A stretch of 53,490 bases of DNA, from NCBI GenBank assembly GCA_910592005.1, contig CAJVPP010000064.1, positions 1 to 53,490 of the forward strand, read 5' to 3'. This stretch comes from Funneliformis mosseae (lineage: Eukaryota; Glomeromycota; Glomeromycetes; Glomerales; Glomeraceae). Below the pieces are notes generated by a model. That model was given only the letters and a program-made list of their open reading frames with translations, was not told the origin of the DNA and did not search any database. This document shows positions 11,087 to 25,250 of the stretch, piece by piece (the stretch's first letter is position 1; each line of letters starts with the position of its first letter). The translations under genes were made by a program, and so were the position numbers.

Positions 11087-13690
11087 AAACTCTCTCAAAT
11101 ATTTTTAAGCAAGTTGAGAAAAAATTGGAAAATTTTGTGCACCATTCTAATGAATTTTTTACTTCCAAAGCCATTGGCATTGCTAAATATTTTGATATTT
11201 CATTTTCTTCAGAAAGTTCATTTGTTACTCTTCTTTTTTTATCAAAATGATTTTAATAATATTGCTTATATAAATAAGTGCTTTTATTTACGTTAAAAAA
11301 ATTGTTGTAGAAGCATCTTTTATTGATTCATACTCATCATAAAATTTTTGTATAATGCGATTTTTTTTATCAATTTCTAAATAATTTAGATTTTGTAATA
11401 CAGATCTAATAATGGGGCTAAATAACTGTCATTATTTGAAATATCCCAATAATAAATTAATAAATAGTTTTATTCACCTTAAACTTATTTAAAATTTCAA
11501 TTGTATTCAAAGGATTTTGATTGAAATTTTCTTTTTGTATATTTACTAACTACTCCTTTATCATCAACTTTAGTTATTAATATTTCAATAATTTCTTTTA
11601 CTATATTATCTTTTGAAGAATTAATAGGTATGAATACTGAAAAATCAGCCAAATTAAAAATCAATTCTTAAATAGTATCTATGATTTTACTTAAAGTAAT
11701 ATATGTTTTGTCTGAAATTTCACAAGCAGTATTTTCAAGTATAATTATTTATAAGAAAAAGTAAATCTTAATTTAATTACTATTATTCTTTATTATTATT
11801 AATTATAAATTATTTATAAAAAGAAAGTTTAAAGATTGATATTAAATCTTTTTAATAATTTATATTATATTTTTCTTAAAAATTCTAATCTTAATTATTT
11901 AATATAATTTGTTTTATATTTATTAAAATATTCTTTTAAAATATTAATCTAATTGCATATTATTTTCTAATTACATATTAAAAATTAATTTATTTAATAG
12001 TTTTTTATATTATTAATACAAGTTTTACTAAATTTAATATTTATATTATTATTCATAACTTTATATTATAATATTTATAAATATTAAATAAATTAATATC
12101 ATGTATTTATAAAGTTTTTATTTTAAATTATTATAATCATTTTCTTAAATTAATCTTTATTAGATTTTTAATATTAAAACTTTTAAATTAATCCTTTTAT
12201 ATATAATAGAATAATAGAATAAATTATAAGTATTATAAATTATAAAATAATATAATTAAAAAATGTAAGATTGTTCTTTCAACTGTTTTGCCTACAAATT
12301 TATAAGCAATTTTATTTATTAATTACATTCATTTTTAATTATTTTTAAATATTTTAAAAATATTATTAAAAATCAATACTTTTATAATAAATTTATAATG
12401 TTTTCTAAGTAAAAATTAAAAAAAAAATGTAATTAAATAGTAATATTTTAAATATAAATAAATAATAAATTATTATAAAAAAATTAAAATTTTAAACTCA
12501 TATATCCTACTATCTATTAATTTCAGAAATATAAAAATACTATTATTTAATAGATCTTAATATGGTAAATTCAATAAACTAAATTTTATATTTTTTGTAA
12601 TTATTTTTTTTAAGATATGGTAATGCAATATTTTATTAGAAAAAATTAAATTCAGTAAAAAAATACATAAAAATCCCAAAATGTATACATAAGTAGAAAA
12701 GTAAAAAATTGCTACCTAATACTTTTTGCTAGAAGAACTAGCTCCTATCAGATTAACTAATTGTCCTGTCTGATTCTGATCATAAAGATTTACTGAGCAA
12801 TCATCATTACTAAATTATATAAGAGAAAAAGTTAAAAACAATTAATTATTATCAGTTCAAGAAGAGGGACTAATGATGATTATATTTGTAAAAATTATTT
12901 AATAGAGAAATATAATCTAAGAAATCTATATAATTAGTAAATAATATATTAGAGAAACTATTAATTGAGAAATTAATATTGACTGAGATAAATTTGCTTT
13001 TCTTTTAATGTTTGATTATATGTAAGACTCTTTCTTATCAATTATTAGATCATATTTAGTTTTATATATATGAATATAAGCTTAATTAAAAATAAAATTA
13101 AAAAGTAAAGAGAAAATAGAGAAAGTAATAATAGATAATTTGGTAAATAAATGTTAAAGTAATTAAAAGGGTAATTAAAACAATATCTTTAATAATATTA
13201 ATAAAAGAGAAATTATATAGATTTGCTCGTAATGATTAAAATAAATGTAATAGTTTTAAAAATTATTGATATTGTTAGCAAATTCAGATTTTGAAATATA
13301 AATAAATAATTGTTATTTTAAATGCATAATAGATTTAGAAGTTAAAGACCATAAATATTGTCTAATATTAGGTAAAGTTAAAGGTGATTAAAGTTTTCAT
13401 TATAATTATTACAATAGTAATATTTCTAATAAGATAAATAAATTTAAGGTTATATGACTTTTATAATTGAACTATTAGAAGTTATTTAAGAAGAAATTTA
13501 AGTTTTCTACTATGATTATATGTTTCATTAAATGAAATGACAGTTGCTGATCCAATTTAATAAATTTAAAAGTTAAAATTCAATTTACTTATAAGTATTA
13601 ATATTTAGTATTTTATTTGAAATAATAATAATCAGTAAAATATTTAATATTAGTATAGTTTTTTTAAAAAAAAATGTAAAAGACGATGTA
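11087..13690. other. AT-rich stretch without a supported gene
   Basis: Almost pure A/T with frequent stops in all frames. The one exception is a stop-free run on the minus strand at about 11500-11670, about 50 codons, that reads like decayed coding sequence (V-D-D-K-G-V-V-S-K-Y-T-K-R-K-F-Q); I cannot assign it. A tail of the minus-strand LINE may extend into this stretch. Confidence 0.4.
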
Positions 13691-16600
13691 TAGACATATT
13701 ATTAAATTTAAGGATATAATTAACAAAAAGAATATATTCTAAGAATATTTATAAAAAAAAGAAGATTTTGCTAATCTATCAGCCTTATCATTGTATAGAT
13801 AATTAGAGTGAACTGCAACTTTGAAAATTGTCATGTTAATTTGTCTTCCTTCAATGATTTTAAAAATAATAGATTAAAAAATGTAGAAAGGAATTTTAAA
13901 CATAAGAAAAGAATAATTGAATGTGTTTATTTTAACTATATAATTATAAGTATGAATAAAAGCTAAGTTATTTGTATAAATTGAAATTGAAGAAAATTAA
14001 GAACTAATTAATAAAGCAAAAAGGAGAATAAAAATTTCAGTATTGGTAGAGTTAGTCCAAACAGCAGGTATAGCAGTTAAGAATTTTATGTTTAAAAAAT
14101 TATATAATAAGTAGAAAGCTGAATTTTAAATATGAAACTAGAATACAAGTACAAATTTATAAAAACTATCTATATAAAAATGTAAGAGTTTTTTTATTCT
14201 AAAGTAAGTAGTAAAAATTCATTAAAGATGAATTAATATTATTATTTAGGAATAAATTAGAAATAGTAACAAAAGGTAAAGTATTAAGAATAAGATTATT
14301 TGATAAGATAATAGGAAAACGTATTATCATATAGTATTATTTTATTTGATCAATAATAGTCTAAATATTTCTTTTGAGAAAATACAGTTTGTTATCATCA
14401 AATGAGATGAAATAGATAACTTTTATAACCTAAATTAAATTATCATCAATGATATTATATAAGATCAAGCTGTAACTGATACATTATAATTCAAAATAGA
14501 TTCATATAAGTTAAAAAGTATTTTGAATATGAGATAAAATGTTTTGCTTTTTAGAGACAAATTTGGAATTATTATTAAGAGCTGAGTTATTGATATAGTA
14601 TTGAATAACTACTTTATTAAAAATAAAATAGGATTTTATAGCTATTCTAATAATGCCTTAGCTTAGATAAAGTAGGTTATAATAATTTTAATTTAGTGTT
14701 ATTCAAGAGTTACTTAAGAGTATTTTTTCTTATTATTAGAAGGGAATGAAGTTATAAATTTTTGAGAGATAAAATTGTTAATATAGTATTCTGATTTGAA
14801 ATGATTTGATTATATGAAATTTAAAAAACAGTTTACTATAGTGTAAAAAATCATTCTGAGATACTTTAACATTAGATTTATTGGCTTTGAAAGAAATGTT
14901 ATAATATTCTATTAAAAATTTTCTTGATTAACAAATTGTTCAAGAAACAGAACTCTATACCTTCTTAATAAAGGAATCCATTTCTTTTTTCATGAAATGA
15001 AAGAGTGAAAAGCTATGAAACCTTCTTGAATTTAGAAATCAAAAGCTGTAAAAATAATTATTTGCATTAAAAAAGAAGTTTAGAAGTAAAGAGTAAGCAT
15101 ATTGTAGAGATAATTGTCATGTCTCAAATTTTTTAATAGTGTAGGCTAATATATAATAGGATTATCAGGTAACCAAAAAGAATTTTAGATTTGTTTGAAA
15201 TAAATTTTAATAGTTAAGGAGAAGAATAATCATAAGTTGATCATTAATGTAAAATGTTATAATTTAGAATATAACATATTAGAGAATAAATTATTAAAAC
15301 TATATGAAAACTTATTATAAAAAATACTATTAGGGATACATTTATTAAATATGAGCTTATGTTTAATAAAGATATAAATGCAAAAGAATAGAGTAAAGCA
15401 TTTTTTTTGAAAAAAAAGATAATTAACTGAGAATAATATTTAAGCTAAAGAATAAGTACTTAATTATAAAGATATTTTAGTTATTTATTTGTCATTTATT
15501 TAGTGTTGAGTTTTAGAATAAAATCTGTAATATTATTCTCTAGTTGTTGTTTTATAAACTTTTTATTATATAATATTAAAAATCTAAACATTCAAATATC
15601 TAGTTGACTTATTAGATTAAATATATATTATAAAATAAAATGTCAATAGTAGTTGCTTTAGAAGTAACTTTAGAAAATGTAAACTGTTATAAAATCTGAA
15701 GTTTTTTATTTCATATAAATATGCAGATACAAAATCAACTAATCAAAAATCACATATGCAGACAACTGTACTTCATCATATAACCTTATTTGTAACTATT
15801 TTGTAAAGAAGTATATAGTCTTTCATTACACTCTAGACTAATAAAGAATTTTTTTAAATTAATTTGCATTGAATTGAGATCTAAAAAAAGATTGATTTAT
15901 ATCAAAAATATCTTTAAGTTTAGATTAGCTATCTGTAATCTAAATAGTATTATTTATGTATACTGTATTAGGTATAGATGTAGAAATATTAAGGATATCA
16001 AATTTATTAACATTAGGCAATTACAAAATGTTTAATATATAATCTAAGTTAAATTTTAAATGTGAAAAAGAAAAGGATCATAATAAGTTATATATAGTAG
16101 CAATAAAATAACTTTACCCTGGTTAATTCTAACAAAAATATTATAGAAATCAGTATTAGCATATATAGTAAAAATACTATTTTTTCTATTAAAAAAAATT
16201 GGTAATGAGAAAGATAAAAAAATCTGAAATTTTCAGTCTAAATAATTTTTTTTTTAATATAAAAATGTTAATTTTCTCGTAAGCTTTGAATATGTTCTAA
16301 AATAAAATGTATAAATTTGATTTTTAATATTTAGATATTTTTTTTTAGATAATAAAATTCTAAAATATTGTCGACAATGTGTAAAGGTTCAAGTGTTAAT
16401 TGATATAATAAATTAGTGAAGTTAAGACCTTTTATTACCTTATTTTTAAAAAATACATCTTATAACTATTGATTCAGTAATTTGACAAAAGCTTTTCAAG
16501 TAATATAATTAGTTTAATATTATCAAGTTAGCAGTTTTATAGTTTAGGCTTTAGTATCAGATATACGTAAACTAAATTCCATTATGCTAAAGTGAACTTA

Positions 16601-18990
16601 CTGATCAAACATATACATATTATGTTATAAAGAATGTTTTTGCATTTTGGGTCAAGTTTCTTTAATAATTTATTAAAAATTCTTAAAGGGTCAGGTATTT
16701 TGTGATCAGGTAAATATTTAATAATATATTCTATTTATTAATTAAAGGAAAGTTCATAAAAGTATCATAAGTATCATCAGAAATATTATTAATATAATTA
16801 TAGTAATATTTCTAAAGAAACTAATTTGAAGAAAAATATTCAGTATATAGATCAGTGACTATTCTATTTTTAGAGCAGCAATAGTTTAAAGGTATTTAGT
16901 AGTATAAAATTTGATATCCTCTAGATCAAGAACTAAATGTTAATTCAGAGTATTATATTTTACTAGCATTTTATCTAATATAATAGTTTTACAGTTCTTT
17001 TATAGAAAAGGGTCAATTATTTTATAGAAATATTTTTGAAGTTATCTACACATCTTTGAATAAATTTTTGAATATGATTATTATTTTTTGCTTTACTAAT
17101 TATGATATTTTTATTTATAACAGTTTATGAATATCATATTTTAATTTGTATAAGTATAAAAAGAGACAATTATTATCATAATGAACATCAATAGAACTAG
17201 AAGAAATAAGATGTTCAGCTGCAATTTTGAGAATAAATTTATGATTATTAGAAGAAGTAGGAAATATATTGAGAGATATAATATTAAGAAATAATAGAAT
17301 AAAGAAAAGATTTTGTATTAATAGTATATTTTTAAAGCTTGTTAATTTATTTATAAATAGTAGAAATCAAACATAAGTAAATTAATTATAGTGAGCGAAT
17401 GTGATTTATTTAAAGATGTATTTAGAAGCTAATATTATAATTGTTTGGATAAAAAACTCCTAAACTTCATTGATAGAACTATTTGAAATACATAATTCTT
17501 AAATTAAAATATTATTAAATTTAGTATTTTGTCTAAGTAGTAGATCAGCTTTATCAGAAAAAAGGTTTTAATGAAAGTAAATGATTTTATAATAAAAAAA
17601 ATCTTGATTTATGTTCTTATGTTATTTTTAGTATGCAGATGATAATTGTAAAAAATAATAAATAAAGGGTAATAATCAATTAAATATAGATAACAAAAAT
17701 TATTTAGAATGTTAAAAAATGTGAAGTCATATAAGCTGTTAATAAAGATAAATATATAATCAATATAAGAGATTGAATCATATGAAGAAGAAAAGTAAAA
17801 AGTAGAAGGGTAAGTAGATTAGAAGAAGGTAAGTGTATAGATAAAATCTAAGTTAAAGATGTTATGTAAAAAATTTTGTAACTGTTTTTGAATTTTAAAT
17901 TTATATCTTTTACTTATATTGATATTAAAGTTTCCCATTAAAATAATATAAAAATTATGATGTAGAGTATCTGTTATATATTCATTAATCTTTTTTGAAC
18001 TTAAAGATGGTAATAAAATTTTTTTTTATTATTATATAAAATAGGTAAATATACTTGAATGATTCTAAGTTTGAATTTGTTTTTGAATTAAAAATTAAGA
18101 TAAATAATATAGTCAAAAAATGATACTTGATTAAAGATATATATGCTTAAATTATTACAAACTATTAATCTGATATCTTGATAATTTTGATAATAATTAG
18201 AGAGTAAAAGAAATATTTAAAAAACTTGTTATAGAAGTTCTTATTAAAATGATAGACTTATAATAAGTTCAAATAAGTTTCATTTAAACTAAATATATTT
18301 ATGTTGAAGTTATTAAAAAAGGAATCAAATAATTTCTGATATTATGTATTATGAAAGAAATAAGATTTAGGTTATTGATAATATTTATAAAAGCTTCTCT
18401 TAAAATTATGATTATTATTAGAATTTGTGTGATATAATTTTGTATAATTATTTGTTAGACAAACACTTATTTAGAAGAAGAAGAAAGCATTTGAAGGATT
18501 TGTTTAATATTATCAACAATATTCTTAATTTTTGAATAGAATTCTATAAATTGATTTTCAATACTAATTACTTTTTCTAAAGAAGAGATGCTATTAGAGG
18601 GAATTGTTAGAGATTGATTGAGTAAAATTTGAATAAAGAGTTAGAAGAATTATTAAAATCTATTTTATTATCATATACTCCTTTAATGTAAATTATATTG
18701 TTTTATTTTTCTAATTTAATTATATAATGGTCAATATCTTCTTGATTTTTTTAAAGAATAATTATTTCATTTTTTGTGATAACAACTTCATCAGCAAAAG
18801 CAATCAGCTTATTATTAATTTCATTTAATTATTTTAGAATATCTTTTAAAGCTAATATAGTATTGATTGTTAATTTGTATTATTAGGATTATTTTTAAAG
18901 CATTAGCATATAAACCTTTCTAGGTCTGATTTGATTGTATATTCAAGGTATAATTATTTGGTTAATTGTTAAATTTACAGGAAGATCTAT
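13690..18990 (-). mobile_element. Severely decayed LINE retrotransposon, minus strand
   Basis: Read on the minus strand, the LINE domains appear in the right order. A coiled-coil-like ORF1 C-terminus is at about 18450-18600 (E-K-V-I-S-I-E-N-Q-F-I-E-F). The endonuclease motif I-L-M-G-N-F-N is at about 17900-17955, the reverse-transcriptase palm I-N-N-T-I and following helix at about 15870-15970, an RNase H F-Y-I-D-S at about 14175-14190, T-E-I-F-I-L-L-F-A-L-L at 14000-14065, and H-S-N-Y-L-Y-N-D-K-A-D-R-L-A-K at 13761-13835. These match the same blocks of the plus-strand LINE at 23263-31829, so both belong to one broad family. Stops are everywhere, and catalytic Asp codons read Asn in the endonuclease and palm motifs. 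The boundaries are approximate; no target duplication was found. Confidence 0.6.
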
Positions 18991-19015
18991 AAGAAGCAGA
19001 TTTGAAATAATCATA

Positions 19016-20287
19016 TACTACCTAAATAAAAGTAGCAGATCTCATATTTTTATTAATTATTTAAATTAGTTTAACTATATATAAAACTAATATTTAATTA
19101 GTCAACTATTATTCTTAATACATACCTCTACCTAATATGATATGCTTTCAATTAAATTTATTAAAATATATATCAGAATTTTATTCTATTTTTTATGCAA
19201 AGCATACTTCAATTTCTTCATATTTTTTGCAGGTTTTGAACATTCTCTGATATGCCTTTTTAATTCTAATCATAAATATTCAATAGGGTTTAAGTCAGAT
19301 GACTGACTTGATCAAATTTTTAAAATTTTTATTTTTTTTTGTTTTAATTTATTTTTAACATTTTAGTAGTATAGACTAGGGTATTGTCATCTTTAAATAA
19401 ATAATTTTTTTCATTAAAATTATTATTAATTAATAGGAGTAAATGTGACTTAAATATTTAAATATAATTACGATAATTTATTTTTCTATCAACTTTTACT
19501 AATGGTCCTAATCCTTTTTCTGAAAAATAATCTATATCACACTTTCACTACTATGTTTTATTAAAGGAATTATATTTTTAATATTAAATTTTATTTTAGG
19601 AGTTCTTCAAATATAACCTAAACCATCATTTTTAAATATTATAAAATAACTCTCATCATTTTAAATAACTGACTTCTATTTTTTAACAGACCAGTCTTTT
19701 TTTTAATATACTAGTTTAAATGATTTTTTTTTACTTATTACTAAAAAGAGATTTACACATTAGAATGTGAGAAAAAATATTAAGCTTATGCAAATTTCTT
19801 CTTATAGTTCCAATAGAAACTTACTTTTAAGTTTTCTTTTAAAATTCATTTTTTATTTGTTCAGCTGACTGGTGACTATTAGCTTTAACAATTTTTTTTA
19901 GTATTTTTAGTTTTTATTATTTAAAAGTCTTAAGCAGTTACTTTATGGCTGAGTTTTAAGATATTTTTTTAACAAAAGGCTTGAATAGTTCAAAAAATTA
20001 TTTTTTTAGAAAAGCTAAGTATTTTAGTAAAATATGCTTTATAATGTTACCCTTAAAAGCTAATAATTTGGTTGTATTTAGCTTCAGTTAAATCAGATAT
20101 AATGTAAAGTAGTCCAATTTCTATTTTATCAATCATATTTAAAATTTATTTATATATAAAGTAATAATTATATCATTGTTTATATAGAACATAAACTATG
20201 ATATATTAAATTATCAGCTCAAATTATTATATATAGTTATAAGAATTAAGTTAAAATATAAGGTATGTTATTTTTGTTTAGGTAGTG
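19016..20287 (-). mobile_element. Tc1/mariner-type transposon fossil, 1,272 bp
   Basis: The terminal inverted repeats begin TACTACCTAAATAAAAGTAG at 19016 and, on the other strand, CACTACCTAAACAAAAATAA from 20287. Extended to 24 bp the arms agree at 20 positions, all differences being transitions. TA flanks both ends (19014-19015 and 20288-20289), the target duplication of this superfamily. A transposase remnant fills the inside. Confidence 0.75.
19190..20136 (-). pseudogene. Tc1/mariner transposase (DDE type), degenerate
   Basis: The minus-strand frame appears to start at the ATG at 20134-20136. Recognisable pieces in order are a W-R-x-P-type block with the first Trp now TGA (about 19600), K-H-S-S-E-S-V-I (about 19550), F-K-D-D-N-T-L-V-Y-T-T-K-M (about 19390; the F-x-D-D-N-A-P-x-H motif of Tc1 enzymes), and N-x-I-E-Y-L-x-x-E-L-K-R-H-I-R-E-C-like C-terminal sequence (about 19240-19290). 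Many stops and frameshifts are present. The enzyme would have cut and pasted DNA at TA sites; it is certainly dead. Confidence 0.7.
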
Positions 20288-20289
20288 TA

Positions 20290-21557
20290 TAATTATCTAT
20301 ATAAATTAGAAGATTTTTGAGATGAATAATCCTTACCTTTACTAGATAATAATACTCTTATAAGAAAGATATCCAGTTCAGCTATACTGTTACCTAGTTA
20401 TAAATAAATTGTTATCTAGTTAATTATTTTTATGCTTTATAGTTATTTTATTACTTTATTAATATCCACTTATTTTTATTACTCTGTAGTCTTTTTATTA
20501 CTTTGTAGATATTTACTTAATTTATTGCTCTATCCTCTTTTTATTACCTTCTAGCTATTCATTTATTTTTATTACTCTGTGATCTTTTTATAGTCAAGAT
20601 ACTAGGCTGACATTGATTGCAAAAAATTATATTATGATCAGATAACACAGTAATTTTGCAGATCAGATTTTGATCGACACTATACTATATTTTTAACCTG
20701 ATTTTTAAGGTAAAATAACTTGACTTTCTGTAATTAAATTTGTGCAATTTGTGTTTATTTAGATGAAAATATTGAAAGTTTTTTAATAATGCTAGCTAAG
20801 ATCACATGAATTAAATATCTAAATGCTGAATTATTGCATTTTAAAATTAGATAAAAATATGAATTATAATGCTAACCAAAATTAAACGAATTTATATTAC
20901 ATCTTACTGCACCAGTTATGTGATACTATTCTAATGCTAAAATATTTTCATATAGTTACTTTATAATTTTTTCTCTTAGTTACCATTTTTTAATTGCTGG
21001 ATGAGACACAAAGTGCTAAATTTGCAATTCATCAATTTACTAAAGATGTATCGCAATCTATTCACTCACTTTTTGATTACTAATCAAGTACATGCGAAGT
21101 GCTAATATTATGTTATTCTTGCAATCTTACTTTTTATAACTTTTGATTACCAAAGATGAAACACAAAACACTAAATTAGTTCAGGTTACATAAGTAAATT
21201 TAATAATGTGAAGTATTATGTATATCTCGTAATCTTACATAAGATTACAAGCCTGTCAAAAAAATTATGTATTGTAGTACTTCAATATTTTTATGATATA
21301 TAATATTTTGAAAGTTGTCGATATGTAAACTTTTAAAGATTTATGATATATAATATGACGAATCATAGTAATTTGCATGTTTATTACATGTAATACTTTA
21401 ATATTTTTACAATATGTAATAATTTAAAAGTTTATAACATATAATATTTTGAAGATTTACAATACATAATATAATAAATCATAGTAATTCACATATTTAC
21501 GATATGTAATACTTTAATATTTTTATGATGCGTAATAATTCAAAAATTTACAACACA
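20290..21557. repeat. AT-rich tandem repeats flanking hAT-2
   Basis: At about 20440-20590 there are five to six diverged copies of a TTTTTATTACTCTGTAG-like unit of 35-40 bp. At about 21250-21557 there is an array of ~35-bp units such as TTTACGATATGTAATACTTT. That array resumes after hAT-2 at 32085-32150, so the element landed inside it. No gene is seen. Confidence 0.6.
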
Positions 21558-23284
21558 TAGAGCTCTGAACAGGTCAGTTCAAGTCAGATCAATCAAGTTA
21601 CCTGAACTGAGAGGACTAGGTCAGATTAAATAAAAATCTGACCTGATTTAAATTTTCATTTGATCTGACCTGACCTGACCTAATCTAATCTAATTTGATT
21701 AAATTATTTAAATTATTTAATAAACAATATATTATATTTGATTCAATTTAAAACTCTAATTTATTTTGTTATTTTTCTTTTACTTTTTCCGTAAAAAAAT
21801 TGTATGCAAAATGATATGGAAAATTTTAATTTGATGATTAATTACAGTTGCATAATTAATTACAGTTGCACAATTAATTATAATTATACTGAAAATCAAT
21901 TTTCCAATCTTTTTTTTTTTTTTTTTTAACAAAAAAACACTTTTATTTTATTTAACATAATCTTTAAAAAAAGAACCTTATTTTTTAAATATTTAAACTT
22001 ATAAGAACTCTTACTAAATGTAATTATTTTTATTTTTGTAAATATTAATTTTTATATATATTTAATATCTTTTTTTATAAACATTAATACAGAGATTTCA
22101 TGATGAATTTTAATCACTTTAGTTAAAGTCAATTACCTTCATTTCTAAGTAAAAATTATTCAGTAGGTTTGATACTATTTATATCTAATGTTTTAACTTA
22201 ATGAGATTAATATTCGTGTAAAAATAATTTTTTTGTAACTTTACTAAATAAGTTACGCATATTTAACTTCACAAGGAAATTTGAACACTTTAATCAAAGT
22301 CAATCACTTTTTGTTTAGCAAATGTAATATTATTTGCATATAAAATTTAATCTTAATTGGATTAATATTTGTGTTTAATATGTGTTTTTGTAAATTTATT
22401 AATATCGTAGACCTTTTTTTTTAACTTCATAAGATAATATGATCACTTTAATTAATGTAAATTACTTACTGCACATTAAGTAAAAGTGTTCTATATATTT
22501 GAATCTATATATATATAAATTTTATTTCATGTAATTTAATATTTGTTTAGTAATAGCTTTTCATAATTGTATTAATTCTCAAATTTTTTTGTTTTTTTAA
22601 ATATTATATTTGTGTAATTTATTAAATACTGTATCAATATAATGTATATCATAAAATTACCACATTTTATAAAAAAAAAAGTATCAAATAAAAGTATTTA
22701 AAAGTTATTATTTTGTTTTAATATAATTAATTTTCTTTAAATAAATTTAAAAAAAATTTATTTTATTGATTTTTATTGTATTTTTAAGATTATATAAAAC
22801 AGTAATTTATATAATAATTAAATATCACAATTACAGTTTTTTATGTAAAATTTTATTCTTTTTCAAATGTATTTTTTAATTATAATAATTAATGATAAAT
22901 TTAAAATTTTTTATTAAGAGTAAAGTTTACTTTGGATTTTATAAAATGTGTGCAAAAAAAAAAAAAAAATACTTTTCTACCTATCCATTACAATTTTTAC
23001 TTTATGCTTTTTTAGTTATTTATATGTTCTTATAAATATTCTAATCATATAATCTGTTTATATTATACTTAATTGTCTAAAAATAGCTTCTTTTTATTTT
23101 TTTTATTTTTTATTTTTTAAACGATAAATTTAATATATCAGCTATATATAATTTGATTGGTTAACTTGTCAGATCAGGTTTACTTGACCTGACCTGATCT
23201 AATTTAAAAAGGAAATTTTCTTATTTAGTCGTTAAATAATATCAAAAAATATTTAATATAAAAAACTCTTTCTGCTTTTCCACC

Positions 23285-25250
23285 ATGCCAAAAAATAGCA
23301 GAAAACAAAATAACAACTGCGGTCACTCTGCGTCATCCAAAACTATCCAACAGCCTAACAAAAAACAAAATACTATGCAGACAGTTAAACCAACAGTCTT
23401 TTCATTTGTTTCAACAAACAACTCTATTCCTGAAATTGATATGGAAGTTGACAACACTCTTGCCGTAACTTCTTCGATAAACAACAAAGGCAAAGAAAAA
23501 GAAGTTCCCTTAACCACCAACGTAGCTTCATCTAGTACTATAAATATTGATGATAGCTCCGACCTCACTGAAAATTTTATCGCTACTGAAGAAGATATTT
23601 TTGCTTTTACTGACAGTCGCCCTCTCAAAAAATTTTTCACGTATTGTTTACTTGAAAAATACAAAGGCGGAACTCCCAACAAAAGATTGCTGACATCATC
23701 GATCAGCACTGCATGGAGTTACTTTCCTTTTCAGGTATCACACGTGACAAATCTTCAGCAGATCATAAACAAACCATTCTCAAACTTGCCTTTTTAAACT
23801 AAAATGAACGAGACAATTTCTGCAAGATGCAGATTCCACAAATGGACAATAACACGTTCTTACCACTTGTCATACAAAAACAAGTTCCATTTACTCCAGA
23901 ATATTCCATCACTGTGACAGAAATTCCACTGGACGCCACTGAATTGTGTCTAAAAAAATTGTTTTCTAAATACGGTAATATTATTTGTATTATGATAGAA
24001 ACCCGTAACTTATGGTAATGAGCAAATATCACCTTTGACAAGGAAGCCAATTTTACAGAACTTGATAAAGGAGACGGAATATTTCTTCTAAATGACATGA
24101 TTAGATTTCATAGATGCAACTTACCTCATATTGATATCCAGAACAAATCCAAATTCTCAATCAAATTAACTAATCTTCCAAGAAATACAACGTCACGTGA
24201 TCTCTTGGATATAGGTCGAATAATAGAAGCAACTGTCTAGATCGTCCTCAGGACCAGATCAAATTATAACTACCTCCAACACGCTTACTTTTACTTTGCC
24301 TCTGCGGAACTTTGTGAAGCAGCCAGTAAACTCAAAGATTTGACACTTAACGGAAAAAAAGTTGAATAGACGGACTCCAAGAAAAAACTTTGTGCTATCT
24401 ACTCATCTGCTCATCATAACGCAACAAACTGTTTAAAACGAAGACATAATCTGAAAGACCGTAATATGCAACAACTTTATCAGAAGTTTCAACCAGCTCA
24501 ATTCAATAACTACATTGCACCAAAAAAATAACAACAAAAAGGCGCAGTAAGAGACAACGTGATCTTTGTAGATGCCATTAAGAACAAAAGAAGAATGACC
24601 AAACTAAAGGTTCCTCATCCAATCCTTCACCACAGACCTTTTCTGACAAAAAACACAAACCAAACTCTAAACCCTTATCTTGGGCTGACGATATTCCTGA
24701 CGATATGGATATTGAAGCAGACAATTCAATCAGGGTATCTAAGCCGATCAATGACCTCTCCAAAGTAACCGCTAAAGGAGGCTCTATACATGATCAGAAC
24801 TTTCAAAAATTTGTTACCACCCAACTCAAAGCCATCACAAAACAACTTACCATTTTAACTTCCAGCTTAGCTTTCTCACAAGACAGGCTTAGTGTCATCG
24901 AAAAAGCACTTGATATCAATGTAATTACCCTTCAGGATATGGCTGAACACAATAATGTGCTTCCCCCAGAATCATCACTTGCTGACGAAAAATATCCTCA
25001 TATTGATGCCTCTAACTACGTAACCCCTTTACAGAAAAAGACAAATGAACAGCTTATTACAATCTGCCATCGACAACAAAGACGTATATCATCATTCACT
25101 ACAGTTATCAACAATCTTTCCTCCACGTGTGTAGACTTTCAACAAATCCTTCTAAACAAAGGTCTGATGAGTGAATATGATACTAAACCTTTCATTCCTA
25201 TCACTAATACTCTAGATAAAAATATTGAAAGCTGCCTCAGTAGCTTTTAG
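23285..25250 (+). pseudogene. LINE ORF1 (RRM-like and zinc-knuckle RNA-binding protein), degenerate
   Basis: ATG at 23285 opens a Ser/Asn/Lys-rich N-terminus. The reading frame shifts near 23670 and again near 24700. At 23890-24060 there is an RRM-like fold (I-T-V-T-E-I-P then L-F-S-K-Y-G-N-I). A second one lies at 24150-24330 (I-K-L-T-N-L-P-R-N-T). At 24391-24432 there is a CCHC-like knuckle in which the second Cys codon reads TAT (Tyr). The C-terminal part (24705-25250) is predicted helical and ends just before ORF2. Stops at about 24018 (TGA), 24240 (TAG), 24369 (TAG) and 24531 (TAA) mostly fit Trp or Gln codons. The intact protein would bind element RNA; this copy cannot. Confidence 0.7.
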
